A stretch of 64,000 nucleotides of DNA from an uncultured Candidatus Melainabacteria bacterium (GCA_934754425.1 CAKVIN010000010.1:1-64000), one strand, 5' to 3'; shown: positions 1 through 9,223, counted from the first letter of the stretch. Made by a program: numbers and translations. The notes: generated by a model not told the origin, from the sequence alone.

Positions 1-545
1 TTTTTGTTGTCCTATCATTCTTTACGAATTAACAAGTTTATTCGTCTTTAATTATTCTGTTGTCAAAGTTCAAAATAAAATTTTGACAAGCCTTCATATA
101 TTCTTTTATGCTATTTATAATAAAATACTTAGGCTATTCTTTTGTGAAGATGACCGAAATACTTAATTCCTTCAGTTGTATCTTATTCATACTTTCATCA
201 ACACTTGGGATTTTGTCTTTCCCTCTCGCCGGTTCCGTTTCCTTCACCCGACCTCTTTATCATACGATATCAATTTTAAATGTCAACACCTATTTTTTAT
301 TTTTTTTAAAAAAATTTTTATTTTTACATCTTTTTTAGATTTCTTATTAGGCTCTAATTGTTATCGCTATTGATTTTAAGGAATTTTAAAGATGCTTAAA
401 ATTTCTTAAAATTTTTTTATATTTTTTTGATATTTTTAGGAATTTAAGATAGACAAAATAATTTTTAGCATGATTTTGCATGCTAAATTTTATAATTTCA
501 TGATATATTTTCATGTTCATGCAAAATAGTCCGCTCATTTTACTC
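1..545. other. Non-coding AT-rich stretch
   Basis: No open frame here has a ribosome binding site or a recognisable product. The DNA is AT-rich with poly-T and poly-A tracts. I see nothing functional that I can support. Confidence 0.6.
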
Positions 546-608
546 TACTTTTACCAGATATTAATTTTGACCAAAGAGCCGACAGTTGTGTCTACGTACG
601 TAGTACAC

Positions 609-672
609 AAAAAAAAAGAGCCGATTAGGCTCTTGGAATTAAGAATAGTTGGAAGTATGAAAAAGATTTAAT
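609..672 (-). ncRNA. Candidate R1 small RNA, copy A
   Basis: Read on the minus strand, a TATAAT-like box (about 672-678) is followed by about 60 nt containing CATACTTCCAACT and AATTCC, then the hairpin AAGAGCC-TAATC-GGCTCTT (618-635) and a run of T. This is the layout of a short sRNA with its own intrinsic terminator. The same core is kept in all five copies in the window. Transcription is inferred, not shown. Confidence 0.5.
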
Positions 673-865
673 AATTATATTTAACTCCGTTTGAGGTTAT
701 AACGCTATTCGACAGGTCGACGATTCGGTATTCCTCAAATGGAGAATATTAATATTAAAATAATAAAAGGTGGGAACGCAAACGCTTTTCCCACCCTACC
801 TTGCTACTTTTACCAAATATTAATTTTTTTCAAGTAGCAGATAGTTGTGTCTACGTACGTAGCAC

Positions 866-926
866 AAAAAAAAGAGCCGATTAGGCTCTTGGAATTAAGA
901 ATAGTTGGAAGTATGAAAAAGATTTA
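866..926 (-). ncRNA. Candidate R1 small RNA, copy B
   Basis: Same minus-strand layout as copy A. A TGACAA box, a 17-nt spacer and TATAAG (about 932-937) form a reasonable promoter. It is followed by the CTTCC-containing body and the 7-bp AAGAGCC/GGCTCTT hairpin with a T run at 866-873. Confidence 0.5.
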
Positions 927-1012
927 ATATACTTATATTTAACTCCGATTAAGGTTGTCATGCTATTCGACATGTCGGCAGTTTAGCATTGGTCAAGTGA
1001 GGAATATTGTTA

Positions 1013-1047
1013 ATAAAAAACGCATGATTTAAAATTAAATCATGCGT
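1013..1047 (-). terminator. Intrinsic terminator of the EF-hand protein gene
   Basis: A perfect 12-13-bp palindrome (CGCATGATTTAA / TTAAATCATGCG, 1021-1046) is followed on the minus strand by a T run (1015-1020). It lies just downstream of the gene ending at 1100. Confidence 0.8.
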
Positions 1048-1066
1048 TGTTATTTCTTTTGTTTTT

Positions 1067-1089
1067 GTTGGGGTGAAACCCCAACCTAC
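1067..1089. repeat. REP-like palindrome headed by GTAGG
   Basis: GTTGGGG-TGAAA-CCCCAAC hairpin followed by CTAC. On the minus strand it reads GTAGG plus palindrome, the arrangement of REP elements recognised by RAYT transposases. A different palindrome with the same head lies at 48590-48610. Confidence 0.55.
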
Positions 1090-1099
1090 ATTCTTTTGA

Positions 1100-1861
1100 T
1101 TATGATTTCATCAATGTTGCTTTTTCCTTTTTCAAATTATTCAATATCTGTTCTTCTTTTTTTACATTTTGATTACTCTTATATTTATCAATAAAGTACG
1201 AAACAGCACCCACTGCAACTGCAGCTAGTCCAATACCTAGAAGAGGACGATAAAGATCTCTGCATATCTCTCTAGTACCAGATGAAAGATCTCTTAATTT
1301 AGATCTATAAAGTTCAATACCACCTAGTACACTAAGAATTCCTCCATCCAAGACTGCTGCTTTTGTGAGGAATGATGCTCCTTTATCTTTTTGATCTTCA
1401 ATTTTTCCTTCTGCATTTTTAATTTTTACGTTCATTTTATAAAGTTTCATTTCTTTTTTTGATAAAATTCCATCTCTAGGTGCAATATCAATTTCTTGAT
1501 ATTTATCAAGAGCCCAGTTTTTCACCTCAGAAACATCCAACCCCGGATAAAATTCTTGCTTTTGTACATCACCCGCTTCTTCTGTTGCTCCATTCCAATT
1601 TTCTGTATAACCACCTTTTTCTAATGTATAAACCAGACCATCATAGCTTTGTAATTCTTTTTTACTAATAATGCCATCTCCATCCTTATCAGCATTATTA
1701 AATACTGCTAGCACATCTTTCCCTTTATTATAGGCTTCTTTTGTAGTCATTCCTTCCCAAATATTTTTATCTTCAGAATAAACTCTTACATTTTCTGCTC
1801 TCTTTGATTGTGCTGCAACTGTTCCATTTACAGTAGTTGAATCCACGGCAATATTTCCCAT
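1100..1861 (-). CDS. EF-hand protein of unknown function with C-terminal membrane segment
   Basis: 253 residues. A textbook EF-hand calcium loop lies at residues 58-69 (D-x-D-x-D-G-I...E). A second, degenerate site (DGILSKKE) lies near 125-137. Residues about 195-225 hold an Ala/Gly/Val-rich hydrophobic segment that could span a membrane, followed by a lysine-rich, coiled-coil-like tail. There is no Sec signal peptide; the N-terminus is small and polar. The start is supported by AGGAG (AAAAGGAGATTAAGAAATG). It is expressed alone, from the ACTTTA-class promoter upstream and with its own terminator. Calcium binding is well supported by the motif. The biological role is unknown; I do not recognise the full-length family. 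Sharing its promoter type with other signal-less proteins suggests a surface or secretion-related role. Confidence 0.8.
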   Translation of the reverse strand: MGNIAVDSTTVNGTVAAQSKRAENVRVYSEDKNIWEGMTTKEAYNKGKDVLAVFNNADKDGDGIISKKELQSYDGLVYTLEKGGYTENWNGATEEAGDVQKQEFYPGLDVSEVKNWALDKYQEIDIAPRDGILSKKEMKLYKMNVKIKNAEGKIEDQKDKGASFLTKAAVLDGGILSVLGGIELYRSKLRDLSSGTREICRDLYRPLLGIGLAAVAVGAVSYFIDKYKSNQNVKKEEQILNNLKKEKATLMKS

Positions 1862-1904
1862 TTCTTAATCTCCTTTTCTTAACTTAATTAATTCCCATAA
1901 AGCG

Positions 1905-1977
1905 CTTATATATTTTTTAAGTTTTTGTGTAACTAAAAATTGCCCAAAATAAATAAATTTCGTAACATTTCGTTACA
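1905..1977 (-). promoter_or_regulatory. ACTTTA-class promoter with paired TGTAAC boxes
   Basis: Minus strand: GGCAAT (1944-1939), 16 nt, then ACTTAAAAAATATATAAG. Upstream, TGTTAC (1967) and TGTAAC (1977) form 10-bp-spaced direct repeats at 23 and 33 nt from the -35-like element. The layout matches eight other promoters in this window. Confidence 0.7.
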
Positions 1978-1990
1978 TTCATAATGTGGG

Positions 1991-2085
1991 TAAGTTCATG
2001 AAGCAATCGCAACACTAAGAACATGCGATTATTTTAAACTTATGGATTGCCACGAAAATCATAGATTTTCTCGCAAAGACAGGAC
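1991..2085. repeat. Promoter-flanking repeat, copy 1
   Basis: The segment AAGTTCATGAAGCAATCGCA and its continuation is repeated with changes at about 3895-3985. In both places it lies directly behind a GTTACA box. The distal part (GATTGCC-ACGA...TCTCGCAAAGACAG) resembles a dispersed bacterial palindromic repeat. Confidence 0.65.
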
Positions 2086-2119
2086 TATAAAATTGTTAGA
2101 AGGGTAAATTAATCTTTTT

Positions 2120-2390
2120 TAAAATAGCTTTCAACTTGTTAATTGTCTACGTACGGAGTTTCTACCTCACCCATACCCCGTCTTGGATTATTCAGGGTGT
2201 CGGCGTACCAATTTCTACCTCACCCTAGCCCTCTCCTGCTAGGAGAGGGAAAAATACAAAGTTTGTAGGTTCAACTATTAATTATTTAAAACCACTTTCA
2301 ATTTTCAACTTTCAACTTGTTAATTGTCTACGTGCGGAGTTTCTACCTCACCCTTACCCTCTCCTGCTAGGAGAGGGTATACAAAAAACA
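2120..2390. repeat. Repeated intergenic block with CCCTCTCCT/AGGAGAGGG palindromes
   Basis: Two copies of CAACTTGTTAATTGTCTACG, each followed by GGAGTTTCTACCTCACCC, start at about 2131 and 2311. Each is followed by the hairpin CCCTCTCCT-GCT-AGGAGAGGG (2229-2249 and 2356-2378). This AGGAGAGGG...TAGGGTGAGG type of palindrome occurs as a dispersed repeat in many bacterial genomes (established, from memory). Confidence 0.7.
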
Positions 2391-2480
2391 AATAGTCCCA
2401 CTTTGAGGCGGAGCTGGTAGTTTCAATGCAATTTTGTAATCTTCACCTTGAAGCCGACCTTTTATCTACGTACGTAGTAC

Positions 2481-2540
2481 AAAAAAAGAGCCTAATCGGC
2501 TCTTGGAATTAAGAATAGCTGGAAGTATGAAAAAGATTTA
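2481..2540 (-). ncRNA. Candidate R1 small RNA, copy C
   Basis: Minus-strand body with CATACTTCCAGCT and AATTCC, then hairpin AAGAGCC-GATTA-GGCTCTT and a T run (2481-2487). The stem is unchanged although the loop differs from copies A and B. Confidence 0.5.
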
Positions 2541-2734
2541 ATATACATTTATTTAACCCCGTTTGAAGTTATGACACTATTCGACATGTTGGCGCTTCGG
2601 TATTACTCAAATGGGGAATATTAATATTAGAATAATAAAAGGTGGGAACGCTAACGCTTTTCCCACCCTACCTTACTTTTACCAGATATTAATTTTTACC
2701 AAGGAGCCGATAGTTGTGTCTACGTACGTAGTAC

Positions 2735-2797
2735 AAAAAAAAGAGCCAATTAAGCTCTTGGAATTAAGAATAGTTGGAAGTATGAAAAAGATTTAAT
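2735..2797 (-). ncRNA. Candidate R1 small RNA, copy D
   Basis: Same minus-strand layout. The hairpin is AAGAGC...GCTCTT (one base pair shorter) followed by a T run (2735-2742). The A/T-rich box TTAAATATATATATATTAAA replaces the clearer -10 of copy B. Confidence 0.45.
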
Positions 2798-2974
2798 ATA
2801 TATATATTTAACTCCGATTAAAGTTGTTATACTATTCGACATGTTGGGAATTCGGTATTGCTCTAGTGAGTAATATTAATATTATAATTATAAAAGGTGG
2901 GAACGCATTCGCTTTTCCCACCCTACCTTGCTACCTTGCTTTTATTTCGTTGAGCTAAATACAAAACAACTTAG

Positions 2975-3664
2975 TTAAAATTTAAACCTTACGCCTGCAT
3001 TTCCGCCAAATTTATCCGCATTTGCTACAAGTGACCAATTACCTTGTTTTCCTAAATTCAATTCTGCTGATACCTTTGGAGTAACATACACTCCGGCATG
3101 ATGTTGTTGTTTACCACATGCTACGCTATTGTAGTAAAATTTTCTATTAGTTTCTTGTGTTTCGGTATTTTTTTCTTCAACAACTGTTTGATGCGTAATT
3201 TGATTATAGATATCAGGTGCATTATTTTTATAAGCACCAACTTCAACACCGGCTTTTATATTTCCTTTTTTACCTTTGAAATTCAAAGCCAATGCGCCAC
3301 CCATTTTCTTTAATCCATCTTTCCAAGAAGTAGTTGTTGAATATTCTGCTGTATCATGTGAATTATTAGACATCATATTTACTGAATATGTACTATCACT
3401 ATTAGAATTTACATGTTGTGCATTTGCTGAAATCTCCAACCCCATATTTTTGCCAATGTTAAATTCATGCCCAACTTCTACTTTTGCTTTGAATGAAGTA
3501 CCATAACCAACTTCCGCATTAGCATAAGTTCCGCCTTTACTGATTTGTCCACCAAGTACTCCACCAACATTTGGTTGTAAAGTGTTTGTATAATTGTTTA
3601 CTCCACCTTCAACTTGTACATAAGCTTGTGCATTAACAGGTGCATTTGTAATATGTGTTGTCAT
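2975..3664 (-). CDS. Putative beta-barrel-like protein without a signal peptide
   Basis: 229 residues. The sequence is built of alternating polar/hydrophobic stretches with many Gly and Asn, such as KAKVEVGHEF and GVYVTPKVSAELNLG, and ends in GVRFKF. An aromatic C-terminal residue after an amphipathic strand is typical of outer-membrane barrels. However, neither this start (with AGGAG six bases upstream) nor an earlier one at 3721 gives a Sec signal peptide. Barrel structure is inferred; a soluble beta-rich protein is possible. It is transcribed alone. Its promoter core is of the ACTTTA class, but its TGTAAC box is far upstream, separated by DNA that contains eight CCCGT repeats. Confidence 0.7.
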   Translation of the reverse strand: MTTHITNAPVNAQAYVQVEGGVNNYTNTLQPNVGGVLGGQISKGGTYANAEVGYGTSFKAKVEVGHEFNIGKNMGLEISANAQHVNSNSDSTYSVNMMSNNSHDTAEYSTTTSWKDGLKKMGGALALNFKGKKGNIKAGVEVGAYKNNAPDIYNQITHQTVVEEKNTETQETNRKFYYNSVACGKQQHHAGVYVTPKVSAELNLGKQGNWSLVANADKFGGNAGVRFKF

Positions 3665-3708
3665 TTTCTTCTCCTTATTTTCTCGTGTAATCTTTGAATT
3701 ATAATTCT

Positions 3709-3746
3709 TATGCATATACAAAGTATTTCGAAACTTAAAAATTGCT
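3709..3746 (-). promoter_or_regulatory. ACTTTA-class promoter core of the barrel-like gene
   Basis: Minus strand: AGCAAT (3746-3741), 16 nt, then ACTTTGTATATGCATAAG (from 3724). No TGTAAC box lies at the usual 21-23 nt. The nearest, TGTAACGAAA, starts at 3885, 139 nt away, beyond the CCCGT tract. Confidence 0.65.
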
Positions 3747-3765
3747 CATACAAAACACAATTAGG

Positions 3766-3810
3766 TCCGTCCCGTCCCGTCCCGTCCCGTCCCGTCCCGT
3801 CCCGTCCCGT
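3766..3810. repeat. CCCGT pentanucleotide microsatellite
   Basis: Eight perfect CCCGT units (3771-3810) preceded by one degenerate unit (TCCGT). It is strikingly G+C-rich in an A+T-rich intergenic region. It lies about 105-145 bp upstream of the start codon at 3664, between core promoter and distal TGTAAC box. Copy-number slippage would change promoter spacing. Confidence 0.95.
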
Positions 3811-3894
3811 TAGGCATTATGATTGAATTTGAGAGCTTTGTAAAGAAAATTTTATTTACTTAACAATTGGCAATGTTTCGTTACATTTCAAATT

Positions 3895-3985
3895 TAATAA
3901 GTTCAAGAAGCAATCGCAACACTAAGAATATACATTTTTGAATTTATAGATTGCAACGAAATTATAGATTTTTCACAATGACGGC
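3895..3985. repeat. Promoter-flanking repeat, copy 2
   Basis: Second copy of the segment at 1991-2085 (AAGCAATCGCAACACTAAGA shared exactly). It again lies just behind a GTTACATT box (3880-3887). Confidence 0.65.
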
Positions 3986-4014
3986 ACTTTGATAAGTATC
4001 TTACATACATAGTA

Positions 4015-4047
4015 CAAAAAAGGTTGATTTTATTCAAAAATCAACCT
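4015..4047 (-). terminator. Intrinsic terminator of the gene ending at 4114
   Basis: Hairpin GGTTGATTTT-TATTC-AAAAATCAACC (4022-4047), followed on the minus strand by a T run. Confidence 0.75.
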
Positions 4048-4113
4048 CAACAAAAAGTAAGTGTAGAAAAATAAGCGAGTCTTAAAAAAACTTTATTTAT
4101 TGGATAACAAGAG

Positions 4114-4488
4114 CTAATCTGCCATACCCATTAATTTATCCATTACTATATCCATTACAGCAGGAGCAAGTTCTTCACCAAATTCTTCTTGAACAATTCC
4201 ATATATCATTTCAAATTGTTCCATATATCCAGCAACTCTATCTTGTGTTGCTGAGTCAACTCCATTTGCACTAACTGGTGCTTTTACATTTGTTGGAGCA
4301 ACAAAATAATTGTTTTGAGCAAGAAACTCCATAACCTTGTTTGGATCTACTTGATTTTCTGCAGGTTTATTATCTGCAACTGCAGCTTGTTGTTGTTCAT
4401 TTTTTTCAACTTCATCTTTTTTTGCTCGTGGCATATAACCACCGATTCCGTAACCATATCCTGAAACATTTCCAATTCCGTCTGCCAT
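4114..4488 (-). CDS. Small Gly/Tyr-headed protein of unknown function
   Basis: 124 residues. The N-terminus is Gly/Tyr-rich (NVSGYGYGIGGYM), a charged Glu/Lys/Gln linker follows (about residues 20-50), and the C-terminal half looks helical and Met-rich (EQFEMIYGIVQEEFGEELAP). There is no Sec signal, no membrane segment and no family I recognise. The start is backed by AGGAG (AAAAGGAGTAGAAAAATG). It is expressed alone from a near-perfect sigma-28-type promoter with paired TGTAAC boxes and has its own terminator. In other bacteria this promoter class drives late flagellar genes, so an exported or motility-linked protein is a reasonable inference. The function is otherwise unknown. Confidence 0.75.
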   Translation of the reverse strand: MADGIGNVSGYGYGIGGYMPRAKKDEVEKNEQQQAAVADNKPAENQVDPNKVMEFLAQNNYFVAPTNVKAPVSANGVDSATQDRVAGYMEQFEMIYGIVQEEFGEELAPAVMDIVMDKLMGMAD

Positions 4489-4530
4489 TTTTCTACTCCT
4501 TTTATTTTTTTGCTTTTCTTTATGTTATAT

Positions 4531-4590
4531 ATATCGGCATTTTTTTTTAAAACTTTAGCGTTTTTGAGCATATTGTTACAAATCGTTACA
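4531..4590 (-). promoter_or_regulatory. Sigma-28 (FliA)-type promoter with TGTAAC boxes
   Basis: Minus strand TAAAGTTT (4557-4550), 11-nt spacer, GCCGATAT (4538-4531). The known FliA consensus is TAAAGTTT-N11-GCCGATAA, so this is 15 of 16 bases. TGTAAC boxes begin at 4580 and 4590, a 10-bp direct repeat 23 and 33 nt upstream of the -35. Confidence 0.8.
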
Positions 4591-4648
4591 ATAAAGCGCT
4601 ACAAACCGGTTATAGCAAGAAAATCCATGTATAAATAATTAAGTACAA

Positions 4649-4690
4649 CAAAAAAACAAGTTGTAAAAATTATTAATTTCACAACTTGTT
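4649..4690 (-). terminator. Intrinsic terminator of the homocitrate synthase-family gene
   Basis: Inverted repeat ACAAGTTGT (4656-4664) / ACAACTTGT (4681-4689) with a minus-strand T run (4649-4655), 30 bp after the stop codon at 4720. Confidence 0.7.
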
Positions 4691-4719
4691 TAACAAAAAA
4701 TATACTATTAAATATAATT

Positions 4720-6033
4720 CTATATAATATGATACGGCATAGCAACAGAACCTTTATCCAGACGTTTTTGTAATTCACCTGACGGTTCATAGAATGGTGA
4801 TACTGTCATTATTTTAGCAGCTATATCCGGATAGTGATAAATAAATTTTAATTCACTTTCTGTCAAAGGTTTTTGTGTGTGTACGTTTGCATAACGAGCC
4901 AATTCCAAAATGTTTCTAGCTTCGTTTTCATCTTTAAATTCAAGTTCTAATTTATCATATACATTTCTAAATCCTTTAATACCACCATATTCACCGGTTG
5001 TAATCATCCTTCCAGTTTCAATAATTTCAGGTTCACCACGTCCAAGTTCTTCAAAATCGTACAATTCATAATTTCTTCTGTCTTTTAGAGCACCATCAGC
5101 GTGAATACCTGATTCATGCGCAAAAGCATTATCACCTACAGCCGGCTGATTAATAGGAATTGGTAGACCAAACGCATAAGCGGTATATTTAGCAAGTTTC
5201 CAAGCCTTGCTCAAATCAATATTTTCATCAACCTGAAATTGTCCATTTGAGTTTTTAAATCCTGCTGATTTCAAAACTGCAAGTAAACAAGATACCAAGT
5301 CTGCATTTCCGGCACGTTCACCCATTCCGTTAATTGCAGTGTTGATATATGCATCCACCCCCGCATCAACTGCAGCTCTTGCGCCTTCTACAGAACACGC
5401 TACAGCCATTCCTAAATCATTATGGAAATGCATTTCTATTGGCATTTGTGTTTCTTTTGCAAGTCTATAAATTCTCGTATATGTAGTATGCGGATCTTCA
5501 TAGCCCAAAGTATCACAATATCTGAAGCGGTATGCTCCACGTTTTTTTACTTCTTTAGCTAATTTAATAAGAAAATCTAAGTCGCTTCTTGAAGCATCTT
5601 CTGCGTTTACTCCAATTATTTTAGCCCCTTTAGAAACTGCGCACTCTACAGCTTCACAAGTCATTTTGATAATATCATCAGGTGATTTTTTACCCAAATA
5701 TTTACCATAAATCATCTGTTCAGAAGTTGATTGTGACAAATTACAGTTCTCTAACAGTGGACAATTTTCAAACGACTTTTCTACATCAGAAGCCATAGCT
5801 CTCATCCAACCAGAAAGCTTTGTTTTTCTAATAACTCCACGTTTTACAAGCTCTAAATTTGCATTCAAATAATTTATTTCGTGCATTGTTGTCGGAAACC
5901 CAAACTCAGATTGAGTAATCCCCATGTCATCAAGCATAAGATTAATAATAGTTTTTTGTAACTTTGCCAAACCTAATCTTGAAGTTTGAACACCATCTCT
6001 ATTAGTAACATCTACGAAATAAATTTTTGGCAT
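4720..6033 (-). CDS. Homocitrate synthase / 2-isopropylmalate synthase family enzyme
   Basis: 437 residues from the ATG at 6033, chosen because AGGAGG lies five bases before it; an upstream in-frame ATG (6084) lacks one. DRE-TIM metallolyase superfamily: NRDGVQT (residues 11-17) carries the catalytic Arg-Asp, HFHND (202-206) supplies metal-binding histidines, and HESGIHADG (306-314) is the conserved C-terminal motif of homocitrate/isopropylmalate synthases. These enzymes condense acetyl-CoA with a 2-oxo acid. HESGIHADG and the overall length fit homocitrate, (R)-citramalate or short 2-isopropylmalate synthases; the substrate cannot be decided by eye. It lacks the long regulatory C-terminal domain of classical LeuA. 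No nif or lysine genes are nearby to settle the pathway. It lies downstream of pyrG, probably as a separate or loosely coupled unit. Confidence 0.85.
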   Translation of the reverse strand: MPKIYFVDVTNRDGVQTSRLGLAKLQKTIINLMLDDMGITQSEFGFPTTMHEINYLNANLELVKRGVIRKTKLSGWMRAMASDVEKSFENCPLLENCNLSQSTSEQMIYGKYLGKKSPDDIIKMTCEAVECAVSKGAKIIGVNAEDASRSDLDFLIKLAKEVKKRGAYRFRYCDTLGYEDPHTTYTRIYRLAKETQMPIEMHFHNDLGMAVACSVEGARAAVDAGVDAYINTAINGMGERAGNADLVSCLLAVLKSAGFKNSNGQFQVDENIDLSKAWKLAKYTAYAFGLPIPINQPAVGDNAFAHESGIHADGALKDRRNYELYDFEELGRGEPEIIETGRMITTGEYGGIKGFRNVYDKLELEFKDENEARNILELARYANVHTQKPLTESELKFIYHYPDIAAKIMTVSPFYEPSGELQKRLDKGSVAMPYHII

Positions 6034-6117
6034 AACACCTCCTATATAGTATATATAATGGAGATATTGTACAATATTTAACAAAGTAGAGCAAGTAAAG
6101 ATTATATTAAAATTTTA

Positions 6118-7746
<1,629 letters not shown>

Positions 7747-7768
7747 TCAATTCTTAAACTCTTTTTTC

Positions 7769-7797
7769 AAAAAAAGAGGGGCAAAAACCCCTCTTTA
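7769..7797 (-). terminator. Intrinsic terminator after gatC
   Basis: AAAGAGGGG-CAAAAA-CCCCTCTTT hairpin (7773-7796) with a minus-strand T run, between the gatC stop and the pyrG start. Confidence 0.85.
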
Positions 7798-7803
7798 AAA
7801 TCC

Positions 7804-8085
7804 TTAATTAATTTTTGGAACTCTAAAGAAGCCGTTCTCTTCGTCCGGAGCATTCTTCATAAGTTCTTCTTTTGTTTGTTCGTAATAAACTTCATCTTCT
7901 CTCATTACGTTTACAAAATCAACTGCGTGTGCCATTGGTTCAACATTTGAAGTATCAACTTCATTCATAGCATCAACATGCTTAAGTACATCGCCTAATT
8001 GTTTTGTGAATTTTTCTTTTTCTTCTTCTGTTAATTCCAAACGAGCTAATTTTGCTACGTGTTCCACATCTTTTATTGTAATCAT
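7804..8085 (-). CDS. gatC: Aspartyl/glutamyl-tRNA amidotransferase subunit C
   Basis: 93 residues, the normal size for GatC. Diagnostic stretches are HVAKLARLELTEEE near the N-terminus, VDTSNVEPM in the middle and the C-terminal FFRVPKI. GatC is the small scaffold of the GatCAB amidotransferase, which converts misacylated Glu-tRNA(Gln) or Asp-tRNA(Asn) to the correct amide. gatA and gatB are not in the window. It is followed by its own strong terminator, so it is probably a single-gene transcript. Confidence 0.95.
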   Translation of the reverse strand: MITIKDVEHVAKLARLELTEEEKEKFTKQLGDVLKHVDAMNEVDTSNVEPMAHAVDFVNVMREDEVYYEQTKEELMKNAPDEENGFFRVPKIN

Positions 8086-8163
8086 AACTTCTTACTCCAA
8101 TAATTCAATAATCTTGATAATATCATGAATAAAAAATCTCTGCAAATTTTTCTATATTAATAT

Positions 8164-8200
8164 AAAAAAGTGGCTACAGTATAAAACTATAACCACTTTC
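8164..8200 (-). terminator. Intrinsic terminator after rplL
   Basis: AAAGTGG...CCACTTT inverted repeat (8167-8199) with extra pairing inside and a minus-strand T run. It closes the rplJ-rplL unit. Confidence 0.8.
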
Positions 8201-8259
8201 TTAAATTTTCATTGAAATTATCTTAAAAAGAATAACTTCTTTGATTAAAAAATGTCAAA

Positions 8260-8634
8260 CTACTTAACTTCAACAGTTGCGCCAGCAGCTTCAAGTTGTT
8301 TCTTGATAGCTTCAGCTTCTTCTTTCTTAACGCCTTCTTTGATAGCTTTTGGAGCACCATCAACTAAATCTTTAGCTTCTTTCAAACCAAGACCAGTGAT
8401 AGCTCTTACTTCTTTAAGAACAGCGATTTTCTTATCAGCTGGAACAGAAGCTAAAACTACGTTTACTTCAGCATCAGCATCATCAGCAGGTGCAGCAGCA
8501 GCGGCAGGAGCAGCAGCTACAGCTACAGGAGCAGCAGCAGATACGCCGAATTTTTCTTCCATAGCTTTTACTAATTCAGCAGCTTCTAATAAAGTTAATT
8601 TTTCAATTGATTCTAAAATTGCTTCAATACTCAT
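8260..8634 (-). CDS. rplL: Ribosomal protein bL12 (L7/L12)
   Basis: 124 residues. The N-terminal dimerisation region ([21 protein letters not shown]) leads to an Ala-rich hinge (about residues 35-55), then the conserved C-terminal domain with [16 protein letters not shown] and the terminal ATVEVK. It forms the flexible stalk dimers bound to L10 and recruits translation GTPases. It follows rplJ by 67 bp, the standard order, with a well-placed AGGAG. Confidence 0.98.
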   Translation of the reverse strand: MSIEAILESIEKLTLLEAAELVKAMEEKFGVSAAAPVAVAAAPAAAAAPADDADAEVNVVLASVPADKKIAVLKEVRAITGLGLKEAKDLVDGAPKAIKEGVKKEEAEAIKKQLEAAGATVEVK

Positions 8635-8701
8635 TTTTATTTCTCCTTTAAATTTTTATTTTTTGTTGTACTACGTTTTTGCTAGAATAACATATTTGTT
8701 A

Positions 8702-9223
8702 CTAAGCAGATTTTTGATCTCTAACAGCTGCAATAGCTCTAACAAGAGATGACATAACAGCGTTGACAGAGTTTGCGATACCAGAAGCTGGTGAGTTGAT
8801 ACAGCCAAGCATTTTTGCGTAAAGTTCTTCTCTTGATGGAAGATTTGCAAGTGCTTTTGCTTCTTCAGCAGACATTAATTGTCCGTCCATTGCAGCAGCA
8901 ATGATTTCACCCTTCTTAGTTTCTTTGATAAATTTTGATAAAGCCTTAGCAGGTGCTACTTGATCTTCAAAACCGAACGCTAATGCGATAGGTCCTTTGA
9001 AAGTTTCAGCTAACACTTCGTAAGGAGTGCCCTTGATAGCGATTTTTGCAAGGGTATTTTTGGTAACCATATAGTCACCACCGTCTTTTTGAATTTCACG
9101 TCTTAATCTTGTGATTTCTTCTACGGTAAGTCCCTTGTATTCAGTAACAATTGCAACTTGCGCTTTATCAATTTTTTCTTTGATAAGAGCTATCTTATCA
9201 TTTTTGAAAGCTTTTGTTGACAT
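8702..9223 (-). CDS. rplJ: Ribosomal protein uL10
   Basis: 173 residues from the ATG at 9223, which has GGAG seven bases upstream; the in-frame ATG at 9244 lacks one. It contains AIVTEYKGLTVEEITRLRRE and the YMVTKNTLAKIA segment typical of L10, and ends in a helix that binds L12 dimers. L10 anchors the stalk on 23S rRNA. Expressed with rplL. A long, structured 5' leader (next entry) fits L10-L12 autoregulation. Confidence 0.97.
   Translation of the reverse strand: MSTKAFKNDKIALIKEKIDKAQVAIVTEYKGLTVEEITRLRREIQKDGGDYMVTKNTLAKIAIKGTPYEVLAETFKGPIALAFGFEDQVAPAKALSKFIKETKKGEIIAAAMDGQLMSAEEAKALANLPSREELYAKMLGCINSPASGIANSVNAVMSSLVRAIAAVRDQKSA

Larger units (their letters stand above)
546..1011. repeat. 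Tandem pair of the 'R1' intergenic repeat (copies A and B)
   Basis: Two similar units of about 200-260 bp lie head to tail (about 546-806 and 806-1011). Each holds, in order, a TACCARATATTAATTTT stretch, the palindrome CTACGTACGTAG, a poly-A run, the hairpin AAGAGCC/GGCTCTT, the conserved stretch GGAAGTATGAAAAAGATTTA and a CTATTCGACATGT-like segment. Copy A ends in the hairpin GGTGGGAA/TTCCCACC (769-795). Two more copies lie at 2440-2943 and a cut-down copy at about 46714-46792. Confidence 0.85.
2440..2943. repeat. Tandem pair of R1 repeats (copies C and D)
   Basis: Copies C (about 2440-2671) and D (about 2672-2943) have the same sub-elements as copies A and B. Each ends in the hairpin GGTGGGAACGC...TTTTCCCACC (2641-2667 and 2896-2922) followed by CCTAC. 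The last hairpin probably also terminates the gene that ends at 2975. Confidence 0.85.

Noticed and set aside
2611..2796. 61-residue frame across repeat copies C and D
   Set aside because: It spans a terminator hairpin and repeat boundary; similar frames are broken in copies A and B.
546..2943. CRISPR array
   Set aside because: The repeats are about 230-270 bp, few, and have no short identical repeats separated by unique spacers; no cas genes are present.
546..2943. R1 repeats as an insertion sequence or MITE
   Set aside because: I find no terminal inverted repeats, target duplications or transposase. The conserved part has promoter and terminator features instead, so the sRNA reading is preferred, although mobilisation of the whole unit is not excluded.
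3766..3810. Minisatellite coding repeat of a neighbouring gene
   Set aside because: The tract is outside any plausible ORF: the barrel-like gene starts at 3664 and the next gene ends at 4114.
8252..8752. 166-residue Ala/Ser-rich frame on the plus strand over rplL
   Set aside because: It is the complement of the Ala-rich hinge of ribosomal protein L12 and has no independent start signal.
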